The translations under genes were made by a program, and so were the position numbers. Below, in pieces: positions 39,304-47,226 of a DNA stretch of 64,000 nt; position 1 is the first letter of the stretch; each line of letters opens with the position of its first letter. The stretch is from JAENVT01 sp963805445 (GTDB lineage Bacteria > Actinomycetota > Acidimicrobiia > Acidimicrobiales > Ilumatobacteraceae). The DNA is taken from assembly GCA_963805445.1 (NCBI GenBank), contig CAWDUI010000055.1, forward strand, positions 248,001-312,000, in the 5' to 3' direction. The notes beneath the pieces are model-generated. The model saw only the letters and a program-made list of their open reading frames with translations, was not told where the DNA came from and did no database searches.

Positions 39304-39816
39304 CCGATGGCCCTCTCAGCCTTCGGGTACCGGTACACCAGCTGCCAGAAGTCGGCGTTGTGCCCGAGCACGTCGAGGTGGGCGAGCTCGTGGACGATGA
39401 CGTAGTCGATGACCCAATCCGGAAAGGCGGCCAATCGAGTCGAGATGCGGATCGTGCCCTGGGATGGGGTGCACGATCCCCATCTCGATCGCATGTCATC
39501 TGCCCAACGGATGGTGGCCGGCAGGCGCAGATCGTGCCGTCGCGCCAGCGTCGCGGCGCGCTCGTCGAGCCGCAAGCCGGTCCGCTGACATCTTCCGCTG
39601 GAACCGGCCACTCATCTCACGGACCCAGTGAGCTTCCTCGGCCCGGCTCATCCACGACGGCAGGGCGATTCGCAGCACACCGCCGACCAGATGCGCTCCG
39701 ACCGTCTTGCGCCTCCTCGTCGAGCGGGTCACTTCGACCACGAACGGCTCCACGACAGGTGCCACGATCGGCTCATCGTCGGGACCGAGCCCGGGGAGGT
39801 GCACAGCGTCGCTCAC
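39261..39816 (-). CDS. YgjP-like zinc metallopeptidase (DUF45/WLM type, frameshifted)
   Basis: Predicted gluzincin. The catalytic stretch VIVHELAHLDVLGHNADFW has HELAH and the third ligand His. Upstream, RSTRRRKTVGAHLVGG and LRIALPSWMSRAEEAHWV are family features, and MRSRWGSCTPSQGTIRIS precedes the active site. The first frame (probable GTG start 39816, VSDAVHLPGLGP) shifts near 39590. Rejoined length is about 185 residues. It overlaps the PilZ gene end and is divergent from the MoaD-like gene. The biological substrate is unknown. Confidence 0.85.
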
Positions 39817-39851
39817 GGCTACGGACGGTATCGCCCGGTACGCTGGCGTCA

Positions 39852-40091
39852 ATGGCGACATTGCGCATGTTCGCGTCGGCTCGAGAAGCCGCCGGCACCG
39901 GTCGGGCGGAGTTCGCCGGCGCGACGGTCGGCGACGTCCTGGCCGCAGCGACCGCGTCGTTCGGCGATCGATTTGCCCAAGTGCTGCCAACGTGCAGAGT
40001 ATGGGTCAACGGCGAAGCAGCCGACCCCACGGACCCCGTGGGCACCGGTGATGAGGTGGCGGTTCTCCCGCCGGTCAGTGGAGGATGTTGA
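39852..40091 (+). CDS. MoaD/ThiS-family sulfur carrier protein with GGC end
   Basis: 79-residue beta-grasp protein. The start MATLRMFASAREAAGTGRAE and the end TGDEVAVLPPVSGGC match MoaD, the small subunit of molybdopterin synthase, or a related sulfur carrier. In classical MoaD and ThiS the chain ends in Gly-Gly, which is adenylated and thiocarboxylated. Here one Cys follows. Either an indel has extended the frame or the tail must be trimmed before activation, as for QbsE-type carriers. The TGA overlaps the ATG at 40091 of the RsiG-like gene, so the two are coupled. No moaE or moeB is nearby. Confidence 0.82.
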   Translation: MATLRMFASAREAAGTGRAEFAGATVGDVLAAATASFGDRFAQVLPTCRVWVNGEAADPTDPVGTGDEVAVLPPVSGGC

Positions 40092-40585
40092 TGGCTGAGA
40101 CAATGGATCCCCGGCAGCTCACGCTGCTCGAGCTGCGCGCCCTTCGGGCCAGGCTGCAGAACGACGACGATGCCGTCTCGTACGTACGCCGGTTGGCCCA
40201 GGCCCGCCTCGATCTGGTGCAGGCCGAGAAGCGGCGGCGCCTCGACGGCGGGACGGAGAGCCTGTCCGAGGACTTGCACTCGATCCTGTCGACCCATCTC
40301 ACCGGCGGTGCGCCGCGGCCCCCTCGCCCGGCGGAGGATTTCAGCAGCCATCCGCTGGCCGAGGAGTTCGATGCCTTGCTCGACCACGTCGGCGACAACG
40401 ACCTGTCGTCGCTCAGCGCCGACGAGCTCGTCAGCTACGCCGACGCCCTCCACGAGTTCGAGCAGGCCCGATCGCACGAACGGCGAGAGCTGTTCACGCG
40501 CATCGACGAGCTCAGCGCCGAGTTGGTGCGTCGGTACCGCGACGGCGAGGCCAACGTCGACGGCCTGCTCGCCGCCGACGACTGA
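40091..40585 (+). CDS. RsiG-like c-di-GMP-binding protein
   Basis: About 164 residues, mainly two long helices, similar to RsiG (often labelled aerial mycelium formation protein), the Streptomyces anti-sigma factor that binds c-di-GMP to hold sigma-WhiG. The RsiG signature is E(x)3S(x)2R(x)3Q(x)3D on each helix. Here helix 1 has D(x)3S(x)2R(x)3Q(x)3D in DAVSYVRRLAQARLD with Asp for Glu, and helix 2 has E(x)3S(x)2R(x)3F(x)3D in EQARSHERRELFTRID with Phe for Gln. The end RYRDGEANVDGLL is also typical. No whiG-like sigma gene lies in the window. ATG 40091 or 40085 starts it. Binding of c-di-GMP is inference from the motif. Confidence 0.82.
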   Translation: MAETMDPRQLTLLELRALRARLQNDDDAVSYVRRLAQARLDLVQAEKRRRLDGGTESLSEDLHSILSTHLTGGAPRPPRPAEDFSSHPLAEEFDALLDHVGDNDLSSLSADELVSYADALHEFEQARSHERRELFTRIDELSAELVRRYRDGEANVDGLLAADD

Positions 40586-40594
40586 GGCCGGCTC

Positions 40595-41032
40595 GTGCCA
40601 TCGATCCGCGACGAGTTCGACAAGCGAGTCGCCGACGTCGGCGACCTGATCAAGTCGCAGCGCGAGGTGGCCCAGATGAGCGTGCGTCGCCTGGCCGAAC
40701 TGGCCGGGGTCAGCAACCCGTACCTGTCGCAGATCGAGCGCGGCCTGCGCAAGCCATCGGCCGACATCTTGCAGCAGATCGCCAAGGCGTTGCAGATCAG
40801 CGCCGAGTCGCTGTACGAGCGCGCCGGCTTCCTCTCGCCGGACGACCGTCCGCGCGTCGGCGTTCGTGAGGCAATCGCCGCCGACCACGAGCTCACCCCC
40901 GAGCAACGCCAAGCCCTGCTCAACGTGTACGAGAGCTTCGTCGCCTCACAAGTCCTGACCAGTCCCGACCATTGGAATGGAATGTTGATCAGTTCGATAG
41001 TGTTTCACTCTCCGTGCAACGCGTCGCAGTGA
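40595..41032 (+). CDS. XRE-family helix-turn-helix regulator
   Basis: 145-residue DNA-binding protein. The HTH covers about residues 18-72: LIKSQREVAQMSVRRLAELA, GVSNPYLSQIERGLRKPS and ILQQIAKALQISAESLYE. A short helical region follows (LTPEQRQALLNVYESF). The last 25 residues overlap the start of mshA and look unrelated, so the true stop may have been lost to an indel near 40945. GTG 40595 is the start, 9 nt after the RsiG-like gene. Its target is unknown; mshA or the upstream genes are natural candidates. Confidence 0.82.
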   Translation: MPSIRDEFDKRVADVGDLIKSQREVAQMSVRRLAELAGVSNPYLSQIERGLRKPSADILQQIAKALQISAESLYERAGFLSPDDRPRVGVREAIAADHELTPEQRQALLNVYESFVASQVLTSPDHWNGMLISSIVFHSPCNASQ

Positions 41033-42228
41033 TCTCACTCCACACGTCGCCCCTTGCCCAGCCGGGTTCGGGCGACAGTGGCGGCATGAACGTGTACGTA
41101 CGCGAGCTGGTTTCAGCGCTGGCCCAAGCAGGCGTCGAGTGCACCACGTACACGCGGGCGTCGCGCCCCGGTCTGCCCGAGGTCGTCCAGGTCGAGCCCG
41201 GGCACCGCGTCGTGCACATCCCAGCCGGCCCGTTCGACCTGGCCAAAGAAGAGCTCCCGTCGGTGCTCGAGGAGTTCGGCGACGCCGTCATCGACCACAT
41301 CAAGAACGACTCACCCGCCGACGTCCTGCACGCCAACTACTGGCTCAGCGGCCTGGTCGGGCACCGCATCAAGCACGAGCTCGACCTGCCCTTCGTCAGC
41401 ACGTTCCACACCCTCGCCAAGGTGAAGGCCGAAGGCGGCGACTTCGAGCCGGAGTGGCGCGCTCAGGCCGAAGCCGAGATCATCGGCTGCGCCGACGCGA
41501 TCTGCGTCAGCTGCACCGAGGAGGAACGCCAGTTCCTGCGGCTCTACGGCAAGCCCGCCGGCAGGATCGAGATCATCGCCCCCGGGGTCGAGCACGCCTT
41601 CTTCGCCCCAGGTGACTGCGCCGGGGCCCGCAACGCGCTCGGCCTGCCCCTCGAATCCCCGGTGCTGCTGTTCGTCGGTCGCATCCAGCCGCTGAAGGGC
41701 CCCGACGTGGCCGTGCAGGCGCTTGCCGAGTTGAATCGCCCGGATGCCCTGCTGCTGATCGTCGGGGGCGCCAGCGGGCTGGAGGGCGCCGAGGAGATGC
41801 AGCACCTTCAGGCCCTGATCACCGAGCTCGGCGTCGAAGGCCAGGTCCGCTTCGTCGAACCGCAACCGCATCACATCCTCAGCACCTACTACCGGGCGGC
41901 CGACGTCGTGCTGGTACCCAGCCGCAGCGAGAGCTTCGGGCTGGTCGCGCTCGAGGCGTCAGCGTGCGGCATCCCCGTGGTGGCCAGTGGCGTGGGCGGG
42001 CTGTTGACGCTGGTCGACCACGGCTCCACGGGGTTCCTGGTTCCCGAGCGCGACCCCGGCTTGTACGCGCAATACGTCGCCGAGATCCTCGATCATCCCC
42101 AACAGGCGGCACAGATGGGCCGGCGGGCCGCTGTGCGTGCGCGGCAGTACACGTGGGGGTTCGCCGCGGCGCGGCTGCGCCGCGTCTACACCGACCTCAC
42201 CGTGCGCGAGCTGGTGGCCTGCGCGTGA
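41014..42228 (+). CDS. mshA: D-inositol-3-phosphate glycosyltransferase MshA
   Basis: GT4 glycosyltransferase that makes GlcNAc-inositol-3-phosphate, the first step in mycothiol synthesis. The N-terminus VAVISLHTSPLAQPGSGDSG and GMNVYVREL is diagnostic of MshA. The UDP-GlcNAc site has SRSESFGLVALEASACGIPV (the EX7E motif), and LFVGRIQPLKGPD is the hinge. The 404 residues match. GTG 41014 is the start and overlaps the XRE gene by 19 nt. The YbjN-like gene downstream overlaps by 4 nt, the same order as in mycobacteria. Mycothiol is found only in actinomycetes, which supports the taxonomic call. Confidence 0.92.
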   Translation: MQRVAVISLHTSPLAQPGSGDSGGMNVYVRELVSALAQAGVECTTYTRASRPGLPEVVQVEPGHRVVHIPAGPFDLAKEELPSVLEEFGDAVIDHIKNDSPADVLHANYWLSGLVGHRIKHELDLPFVSTFHTLAKVKAEGGDFEPEWRAQAEAEIIGCADAICVSCTEEERQFLRLYGKPAGRIEIIAPGVEHAFFAPGDCAGARNALGLPLESPVLLFVGRIQPLKGPDVAVQALAELNRPDALLLIVGGASGLEGAEEMQHLQALITELGVEGQVRFVEPQPHHILSTYYRAADVVLVPSRSESFGLVALEASACGIPVVASGVGGLLTLVDHGSTGFLVPERDPGLYAQYVAEILDHPQQAAQMGRRAAVRARQYTWGFAAARLRRVYTDLTVRELVACA

Positions 42229-42686
42229 GCGATGCGCACGACGACACTGCGGTGTCGGCGCTTGCCGCTCGGATCGACCACTGGCTGGCGGAACTGGCGG
42301 CGGCCAACCCAGCCGTGGAGGCCGTCGACCACGCCGACGGCGATCCACTGCGTTGGTACGTCCGGCTGCGCGGCGACGAGAAAGAGCACATCACGGTGTG
42401 GCTCACCCTCGGGCAACGCACGTTGCGCTACGAGGCCTACGTCATGCCGGCGCCCCAGGAGAACATCGCCGAGGTGTACGAGTTGGCGCTGCGGCGCAAC
42501 GAGAAGCTGGTCGGCGCCCACTTTGCGATCGGTGTCGAAGATGCGTTGTTCCTCCGCGGAGAACTGCCACTCGTCGCCGTGTGCGCCGACGAGGTCGACC
42601 GTGTCGTCGGATCGATCTACGCCTACGCCGAGCAGACGTTCCCGGCGATGATCCGCCTCGGGTTCGCCAGCCACTTCGCCAGCTGA
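42225..42686 (+). CDS. YbjN-domain protein
   Basis: 153-residue protein of the YbjN family, related in fold to type III secretion chaperones. It shows LRWYVRLRGDEKEHITVWLT, LRYEAYVMPAPQENIAEVYE and the end QTFPAMIRLGFASHF. GTG 42225 overlaps the mshA stop (GTGA), so the two are translated together. Conserved linkage to mshA in actinomycetes suggests a link with mycothiol or redox stress, but no biochemical function is established. Confidence 0.85.
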   Translation: MSDAHDDTAVSALAARIDHWLAELAAANPAVEAVDHADGDPLRWYVRLRGDEKEHITVWLTLGQRTLRYEAYVMPAPQENIAEVYELALRRNEKLVGAHFAIGVEDALFLRGELPLVAVCADEVDRVVGSIYAYAEQTFPAMIRLGFASHFAS

Positions 42687-42744
42687 GCATCTCGCCGCCC
42701 ATTTCCGCAGTGGCGAACTCACCGTGCATCTCTGTGTGTGCCGG

Positions 42745-42784
42745 ACGGATGGCGCTCTTCGGGGAATGTCGCAGCGCCATCCGT
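42745..42784 (+). terminator. Hairpin terminator after the mshA operon
   Basis: A perfect 12-bp stem (42745-42756 with 42773-42784) encloses 16 nt and is followed by TTT. It ends 28 nt before the proC start and lies 58 nt past the YbjN stop, so it probably ends the mshA transcript. Confidence 0.7.
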
Positions 42785-42812
42785 TTCGGCGCCATGTGAT
42801 TAGCCTGCGACC

Positions 42813-43610
42813 ATGACCAACTACCGATTGGCCGTGGTCGGCGGGGGAAACATGGGAGCGGCACTGGTCGGCGGGCTCGTGGCGGGCGGCTGGGCCGGCC
42901 GGAGATCTGGCCGTCGTCGAGGTCGTCGAGGCCACGGCGCGACGCCCTCACCGAGATGTTCCCCGGGGTGCTGATCGCCCCAACCGTTCCTGCGTGCGAC
43001 GCGGCGTTGATCGCCGTCAAGCCGCACGACGCCTCGCCGGCGGCAGGCGCCGCCGCAGCGGCAGGGGCACGTCGCGTCCTGTCGATCGCGGCCGGGGTCT
43101 CGATCGACACCTTGCAACAGGCGTGCGGCGACGGTGTCGCTGTCGTGCGCTCGATTCCCAACACGCCCGCGCTGCTGGGAAAGGGCGCGGCGGCGATGTG
43201 TGGTGGCACGTTCGCCACCGACGACGATCTCGACTGGGCCGAGGGGATCCTCGGCGTGGTCGGCACGGTGGTGCGCGTGCCCGAGCCCCTGCTCGATGCT
43301 GTCACCGGGTTGGTCGGCAGTGGGCCTGCGTACCTGTTCCTGGTCGCCGAGGCGTTGATCGACGCCGGCGTGCTGGCCGGGTTGACCCGGCCGGTCGCCG
43401 ACGCGTTGGTGCGCCAACTGTTCGTCGGCTCGGCGGCGATGCTCGACGAGTACGGCGACCCGGTCGCGTCTGCGGGCGATGGTGACGTCGCCGGGCGGCA
43501 CCACCGCTGCCGGCTTGCGAGTGCTCGAAGAGCGCGGCACCCGCTCCGCTCTCCTCGAAGCCGTGTTGGCCGCGACGCAACGAAGTCAGGAGCTCGGCAA
43601 GCCTCACTGA
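42813..43610 (+). CDS. proC: Pyrroline-5-carboxylate reductase (frameshifted)
   Basis: Last enzyme of proline synthesis, reducing pyrroline-5-carboxylate with NAD(P)H. The Rossmann motif VVGGGNMGAALVGGL is in the first frame from ATG 42813. Indels near 42905, 42945 and 43480 break the frame. The central part carries VRSIPNTPALLGKGAAAM and VTGLVGSGPAYLFLVAEAL, the P5C-binding and dimer region. The C-terminus in the last frame reads MVTSPGGTTAAGLRVLEERG and stops at 43608-43610. The rejoined length, about 265 residues, is normal. Since all active-site parts survive, indels in the assembly are more likely than gene decay. Confidence 0.9.
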
Positions 43611-43670
43611 GCGAGGAAGTGCGTACGTTCGCTACAGCACGTCCCTCACCGAACGTGCGCACTTCGTCGC
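43611..43670. repeat. 21-nt imperfect inverted repeat after proC
   Basis: The arms 43611-43631 and 43650-43670 pair at 19 of 21 positions around an 18-nt loop. There is no T-run on either side. It starts directly after the proC stop. It may be a terminator, an intergenic repeat element, or a binding site with the core GAAGTGCG and CGCACTTC. Confidence 0.7.
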
Positions 43671-43741
43671 AACGAGGCGCTCGATCTCACGAAGAGCGCT
43701 CGGCGGACCACGCAAGCCCGAAATTTCTTGGTGTGACTCTT

Positions 43742-43770
43742 TTCTCAGGGGCGCTTGCTGTGTCTAACCT
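43742..43770 (+). promoter_or_regulatory. Candidate promoter for the structured leader
   Basis: TAACCT (43765-43770) fits the actinomycete -10 pattern TAnnnT. TTCTCA 17 nt upstream (43742-43747) is a weak -35. The segment GTGTCTAACCTTTCATCC (43760-43777) matches the start region of rex (47206-47223) at 14 of 18 positions. It would start transcription about 157 nt before the SAM hydrolase-like gene. Confidence 0.4.
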
Positions 43771-43813
43771 TTCATCCAGGTCAAACGACCGCCGCGTGAT
43801 TCTCACACGGAGT

Positions 43814-43882
43814 CGCATCCGCAAGGATGCGCCGACAGGGCTGGTGCCATCGGGGGGTTGGCATCGGCCCTTGTCGATTTTT
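43814..43882 (+). promoter_or_regulatory. Two-hairpin leader with terminator-like second stem
   Basis: In the 323-nt gap after proC, CGCATCC-GCAA-GGATGCG (43814-43831) forms a GNRA-capped hairpin. Seven nt later a 12-bp stem (43838-43849 with 43859-43870, two G-T pairs) is followed by TTGTCGATTTTT (to 43882). The order hairpin, terminator-like hairpin, gene start (43934) is that of an attenuator or riboswitch expression platform. I could not match it to a known riboswitch family by eye. Confidence 0.5.
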
Positions 43883-43933
43883 GGTGGCCGATCGAATGGG
43901 ACGGCTCGTCGGTCGTCGCTAGGTTGAGCGCCC

Positions 43934-44792
43934 ATGGGCCGCCGCCACGACACCGTCTCGCTGCTGACCGACTACGGCTTGGTCGACGAGTTCGTCGGTG
44001 TGGTCAAGGCGGTCATCCACGACATCGCACCGCATGCGCACACGATCGACCTGACGCACCAGATCGCACCGTTCGACGTGCGCGCCGGCAGCCTGGCGTT
44101 GGCCCGTTGCGTTTCGTACCTCCCGAGTGGGGTGATCCTCGCCGTGATCGACCCGGGTGTCGGCGGCAGCCGCAAGGCGATCGCGATCGAGGTCGCCGAC
44201 GGCGAGGGCGTGTTCGTCGGGCCCGACAACGGGCTGCTGGCCCCGGCGGTGGCGATGGCAGGCGGCGCAGGGCGTGCGGTGGTCCTGACCAACGAGGAGT
44301 ACCACCTGCAATCCCACGGCGCCACGTTCGCCGGGCGCGACATCTTCGCCCCGGTGGTCGGCCATCTGTGCAACGGTGTCGACTTGGCCGAGCTCGGTGA
44401 CCTGATCGATGCCGACGCCCTCCTTCCCGGCATGGTGCCGCTCTCGCGCCAGGAGCCGGAGGGCCTGGTCGGCGAGGTGCTGTGGGTCGACCACTTCGGC
44501 AACTGCCAACTCAACGTCGGACCCGACGAGATCGCCGACTGGGGCCAGCAGGTGCTGGTCGTCGTTCGGCGAATCGCAACGGGTCGCCACGCGCCAGCAC
44601 ACGTTCGCCGATGTTCCCACCGGCGCGGTCGGCCTGGTCGTCGACAGCTGCGGGATGCTCGCCCTCGTGCTCGATCAGCGCTCGGCGGCGATGGAGCTCG
44701 GGATCGGCGCGGGCGACCAGGTCACGCTGACGGCTCTGACCGACGGGCCGGCGCCGGGCCAGACCAGCCCGGTCACGATGCGTGCCCGCTAG
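43934..44792 (+). CDS. SAM hydrolase / SAM hydroxide adenosyltransferase family (DUF62, frameshifted)
   Basis: Relative of fluorinase and chlorinase that uses water to split S-adenosylmethionine into adenosine and methionine. The N-terminus VSLLTDYGLVDEFVGVVKAV is typical, with the active-site Asp in LLTDYG; IDPGVGGSRKAIAIEV and FVGPDNGLLAPA are family motifs, and VLWVDHFGNCQLNV is the C-terminal domain signature. An indel near 44575 moves the last 70 codons to another frame ending at 44792. Rejoined length about 285 residues. The leader before it has two hairpins, so its expression may be conditional. Confidence 0.88.
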
Positions 44793-44801
44793 GTTTGCGT
44801 C

Positions 44802-44885
44802 ATGCGCCCGGCGACCACGCTCACCTTGGCCCTCCTGCTGCTGTTGATCCTCACAGCAGGCGTCATCTCGCTGCTTCGTCTGTAG
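44802..44885 (+). CDS. 27-residue single-helix membrane peptide
   Basis: A short frame, ATG 44802 to TAG 44885, begins MRPATTLTLALLLLLILTAG and ends VISLLRL: one predicted membrane helix with Arg on both ends. It fits neatly between the SAM hydrolase-like gene (9-nt gap) and the acyl-CoA ligase (17-nt gap), all on the same strand. There is no obvious ribosome site beyond the upstream AGG at 44791-44793. Function unknown; it could be a small membrane regulator or a chance frame. Confidence 0.5.
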   Translation: MRPATTLTLALLLLLILTAGVISLLRL

Positions 44886-44902
44886 AGCGCGGCCGCACCG
44901 CG

Positions 44903-46394
44903 ATGAATCTTGCCCGCCTCATCGAGGGACACGAAGCCGATCATGTGGCGATCATCAACCGCGGCGTCGAGACGACCTACGGCGAGTTGAACGATCGTGT
45001 GGCCCGCGTCCGTGGCGGGCTGGCCAAGCTCGGCATCAGCAGCGGCGATCGCGTAGCCCTGCTGTGTGGCAACGGCACCTGCTTCGTCGAGAGCTACCTC
45101 GCCGTGCTCGGGCTCGGCGCCGTCGTCGTCCCGATGAATCCGCAGAGCCCGCTCACCCGAGATCGAGCAGGAGATCACCGCAGTCGGGGCGTGCGCCGTT
45201 GTGGTCGAGCCGGCGGCGGCTGCAGCGTGGAACGGTGTCGACGCCGAAACGAGGCGGTCGGTCCGTGTCGTCATCGCCATCGAACCGGACGGCGTCGATG
45301 GCGCGTCGAGCTTCGACGACCTTCTCGTGGGCGACCCACTCGGCGTCGTCGACGTCGAGCCCGAAGCGTTGGCGGTGCTGATCTTCACCAGCGGCACGGC
45401 CGGGTCGCCGCGCGCCGCCATGCTCAGTCACGGCAACCTGCTCGCCAACATCGCCCAGGGCCAGTCGGCCGAGGCCCACATCAACGCCGACGATGTCGTC
45501 TACGGCGTACTGCCGATGTTTCACATCTTCGGCCTCAACGTCGTCCTCGGGCTGACCCTGGCCATCGGCGCCACCATCGTCTTGGTGCAGCGGTTCGACC
45601 CCTCGACTGCGCTCGACACCATCCGCGAACGCGGCGTCACGGTGATCCCCGGCGCACCGCCGATGTGGTTGTCGTTCAGCCATTTCGACGGCGCGCCGGC
45701 CGACAGCTTCGCAACGGTGCGCCTGGCGCTGACGGGCGCGGCGAAGATGCCGGAGGAGGCCATCCGTCAACTGCAGGAGCGCTTCGGTGTGGAGCTCGCC
45801 GAGGGCTACGGCCTCACCGAGGCGTCGCCGGTGGTCACGAGTTCAGCAGGGTTGCCGATCAAGGTCGGGTCGGTCGGCAAGGTGCTCGACGGCATGACCG
45901 TTCGACTCGTCGACGAAGACGGCGACGACGTGCTGCAGGGTGATTCCGGCGAGATCTGGGTGAAGGGACCCAACGTGTTCCTCGGATACCTGGACGATCC
46001 CGACCAGACCAGCCGTGTCTTGACCGGCGACGGCTGGCTGCGCACCGGTGACATCGCGGTGACCGACGACGATGGCTACCTCTACCTCGTCGATCGAGCC
46101 AAGGACCTCATCATCGTCAGCGGCTTCAACGTGTATCCCGCTGAAGTCGAGGCCGTGATCGCCGAGCATCCTGCCGTCGCCGATGTCGGTGTTGCCGGCG
46201 TGCCGCACCCGCACACGGGCGAGGCGGTGAAGGCCTGGGTCGTCGTACGCGCCGGCAAAGTGGTCGACGAAGACACGTTGATCGCATGGTGCGGCGAGCG
46301 CCTGGCGCGGTACAAGAGCCCGGCGAAGATCCTCTTCGTCGACGAGTTGCCGCGCAACGTCAGCGGCAAGTTGCTACGCCGCTCGCTGACGTAG
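44903..46394 (+). CDS. AMP-dependent acyl-CoA synthetase/ligase (frameshifted)
   Basis: ANL-superfamily enzyme that activates a carboxylic acid via acyl-AMP to a CoA thioester. From ATG 44903 the first frame covers TTYGELNDRVARVRGGLAKL and VALLCGNG; an indel near 45165 shifts to the frame with the P-loop IFTSGTAGSPRAAMLSHGNL, YGVLPMFHIFG, EGYGLTEASPV, the adenylate motif GWLRTGDIA and the C-terminal catalytic Lys in LPRNVSGKLLRRSL. About 496 residues. The motifs fit a medium or long-chain fatty acid ligase; the substrate is not resolved. Its end overlaps the convergent membrane protein gene by 21 nt. Confidence 0.88.
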
Positions 46395-47111
46395 CGCGAC
46401 GACCGGTTGGCGACGCATGGTCGAGGCCACCAAGAAGCCGATGAACAGCACGGCGATCCCGATCAGCAGCGTGACCGAGAATGCGGTGTTCTTGCCCAGC
46501 CGCCCAGCCAGCGTGCCGCTGGCCGACAACACGATCGTGCCCGCCGCGATCAGTACGTTGCCGACGACCAGTTGCCCGGGGAGGCACCGCCACGGCGAAC
46601 ACCGGGCAGCGCCGGCTCGCGCCGTCGCGCCAGGCGGTAGGCGCTCCACAGCGCGCCGACGACGATCACCAAGGCAGCAACTCCCGACCCGACGGCGGCG
46701 AGCACGCGTGGAGCAACGCCGAACACGACCTTGCCGGTCGGCAGATCCGTACCGCTGACGCCGGTACGGGTCGGGGCGAACAGCACGACACCCGTGCTGA
46801 GCCCGCTGAGCAGCACGAGCCACCAGCGCACACGGTCCCCGATCGCCCGGCCGGCAAGCAGGTACACCGTTCCCAGCGCCAGCCACGGAACGTTGAGCAC
46901 CGCACCCGCCAGGTAGAACAGCCGAAACGTCGCCAGGCTCCAGCCGCTCACGGCGGCCCACCACAACGCCCCCGCGCCCAGCGCGAACAGCGCCAGCGAC
47001 AACGGACCAGGCCATGTCGTGCTGGCGACGCCGGCGCAGCCACCGATCGAATGTGCTCAACGCGAACCCGATTGCGACCAGGGTCGCGGCGGCTGCCAGC
47101 GCGGCGTTCAT
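46374..47111 (-). CDS. Multi-pass membrane protein of unknown function (frameshifted)
   Basis: No family is recognised. ATG 47111 (MNAALAAAATLVAIGFALS) begins a protein with about seven hydrophobic helices; parts visible are LALFALGAGALWWAAVSGWS, LFYLAGAVLNVPWLALGTVY and VLAAVGSGVAALVIVVGALW. Frame changes near 47020 and 46570 split it; the last frame has VTLLIGIAVLFIGFLVAST and ends at 46374. About 245 residues when joined. The gene is divergent from rex, so its promoter shares the 115-nt gap with the Rex-box-like site. Confidence 0.7.
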   Translation of the reverse strand: MNAALAAAATLVAIGFALSTFDRWLRRRRQHDMAWSVVAGAVRAGRGGVVVGRRERLEPGDVSAVLPGGCGAQRSVAGAGNGVPACRPGDRGPCALVARAAQRAQHGCRAVRPDPYRRQRYGSADRQGRVRRCSTRARRRRVGSCCLGDRRRRAVERLPPGATARAGAARCSPWRCLPGQLVVGNVLIAAGTIVLSASGTLAGRLGKNTAFSVTLLIGIAVLFIGFLVASTMRRQPVVALRQRAA

Positions 47112-47187
47112 CGCTGTTCGACGGTAGCGGGACGAACGCCTGGAGGGAAAAGTTGGGTAAAAGTTCCGCCGCGAGGCCGTGCTGCTT

Positions 47188-47205
47188 TGTGAACGTGTGC
47201 ACGAG
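47188..47205 (+). promoter_or_regulatory. Rex-box-like operator
   Basis: TTGTGAACGTGTGCACGA resembles the Rex operator TTGTGAAnnnnTTCACAA: the left half is perfect and the right half differs at two positions. It overlaps the -35 element and spacer of the promoter of rex itself. This fits the autoregulated rex-hemACD operon known in Streptomyces; binding here is inference. Confidence 0.65.
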
Positions 47206-47216
47206 TGCCTAACGTT
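47188..47216 (+). promoter_or_regulatory. Promoter of rex-hemACD
   Basis: TTGTGA (47188-47193) and TAACGT (47211-47216) are separated by 17 nt. Transcription would start about 47223, only a few bases before ATG 47227, so the message may be leaderless. No ribosome site is visible upstream of the ATG, which supports that. Confidence 0.55.
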
Positions 47217-47226
47217 TGTTCCAGCT

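Noticed and set aside
40972..41013. Upstream extension of mshA to ATG 40972
   Set aside because: The extra 14 residues (MEWNVDQFDSVSLS) overlap the XRE gene and are not MshA-like; GTG 41014 gives the usual N-terminus.
43616..43665. CRISPR-like repeat unit
   Set aside because: Only one inverted pair exists, with no direct repeats or spacers.
43814..43882. SAM, cobalamin or c-di-AMP riboswitch of known class
   Set aside because: None of the conserved core stretches of these families could be found by eye, so no class is assigned; only the hairpins are reported.
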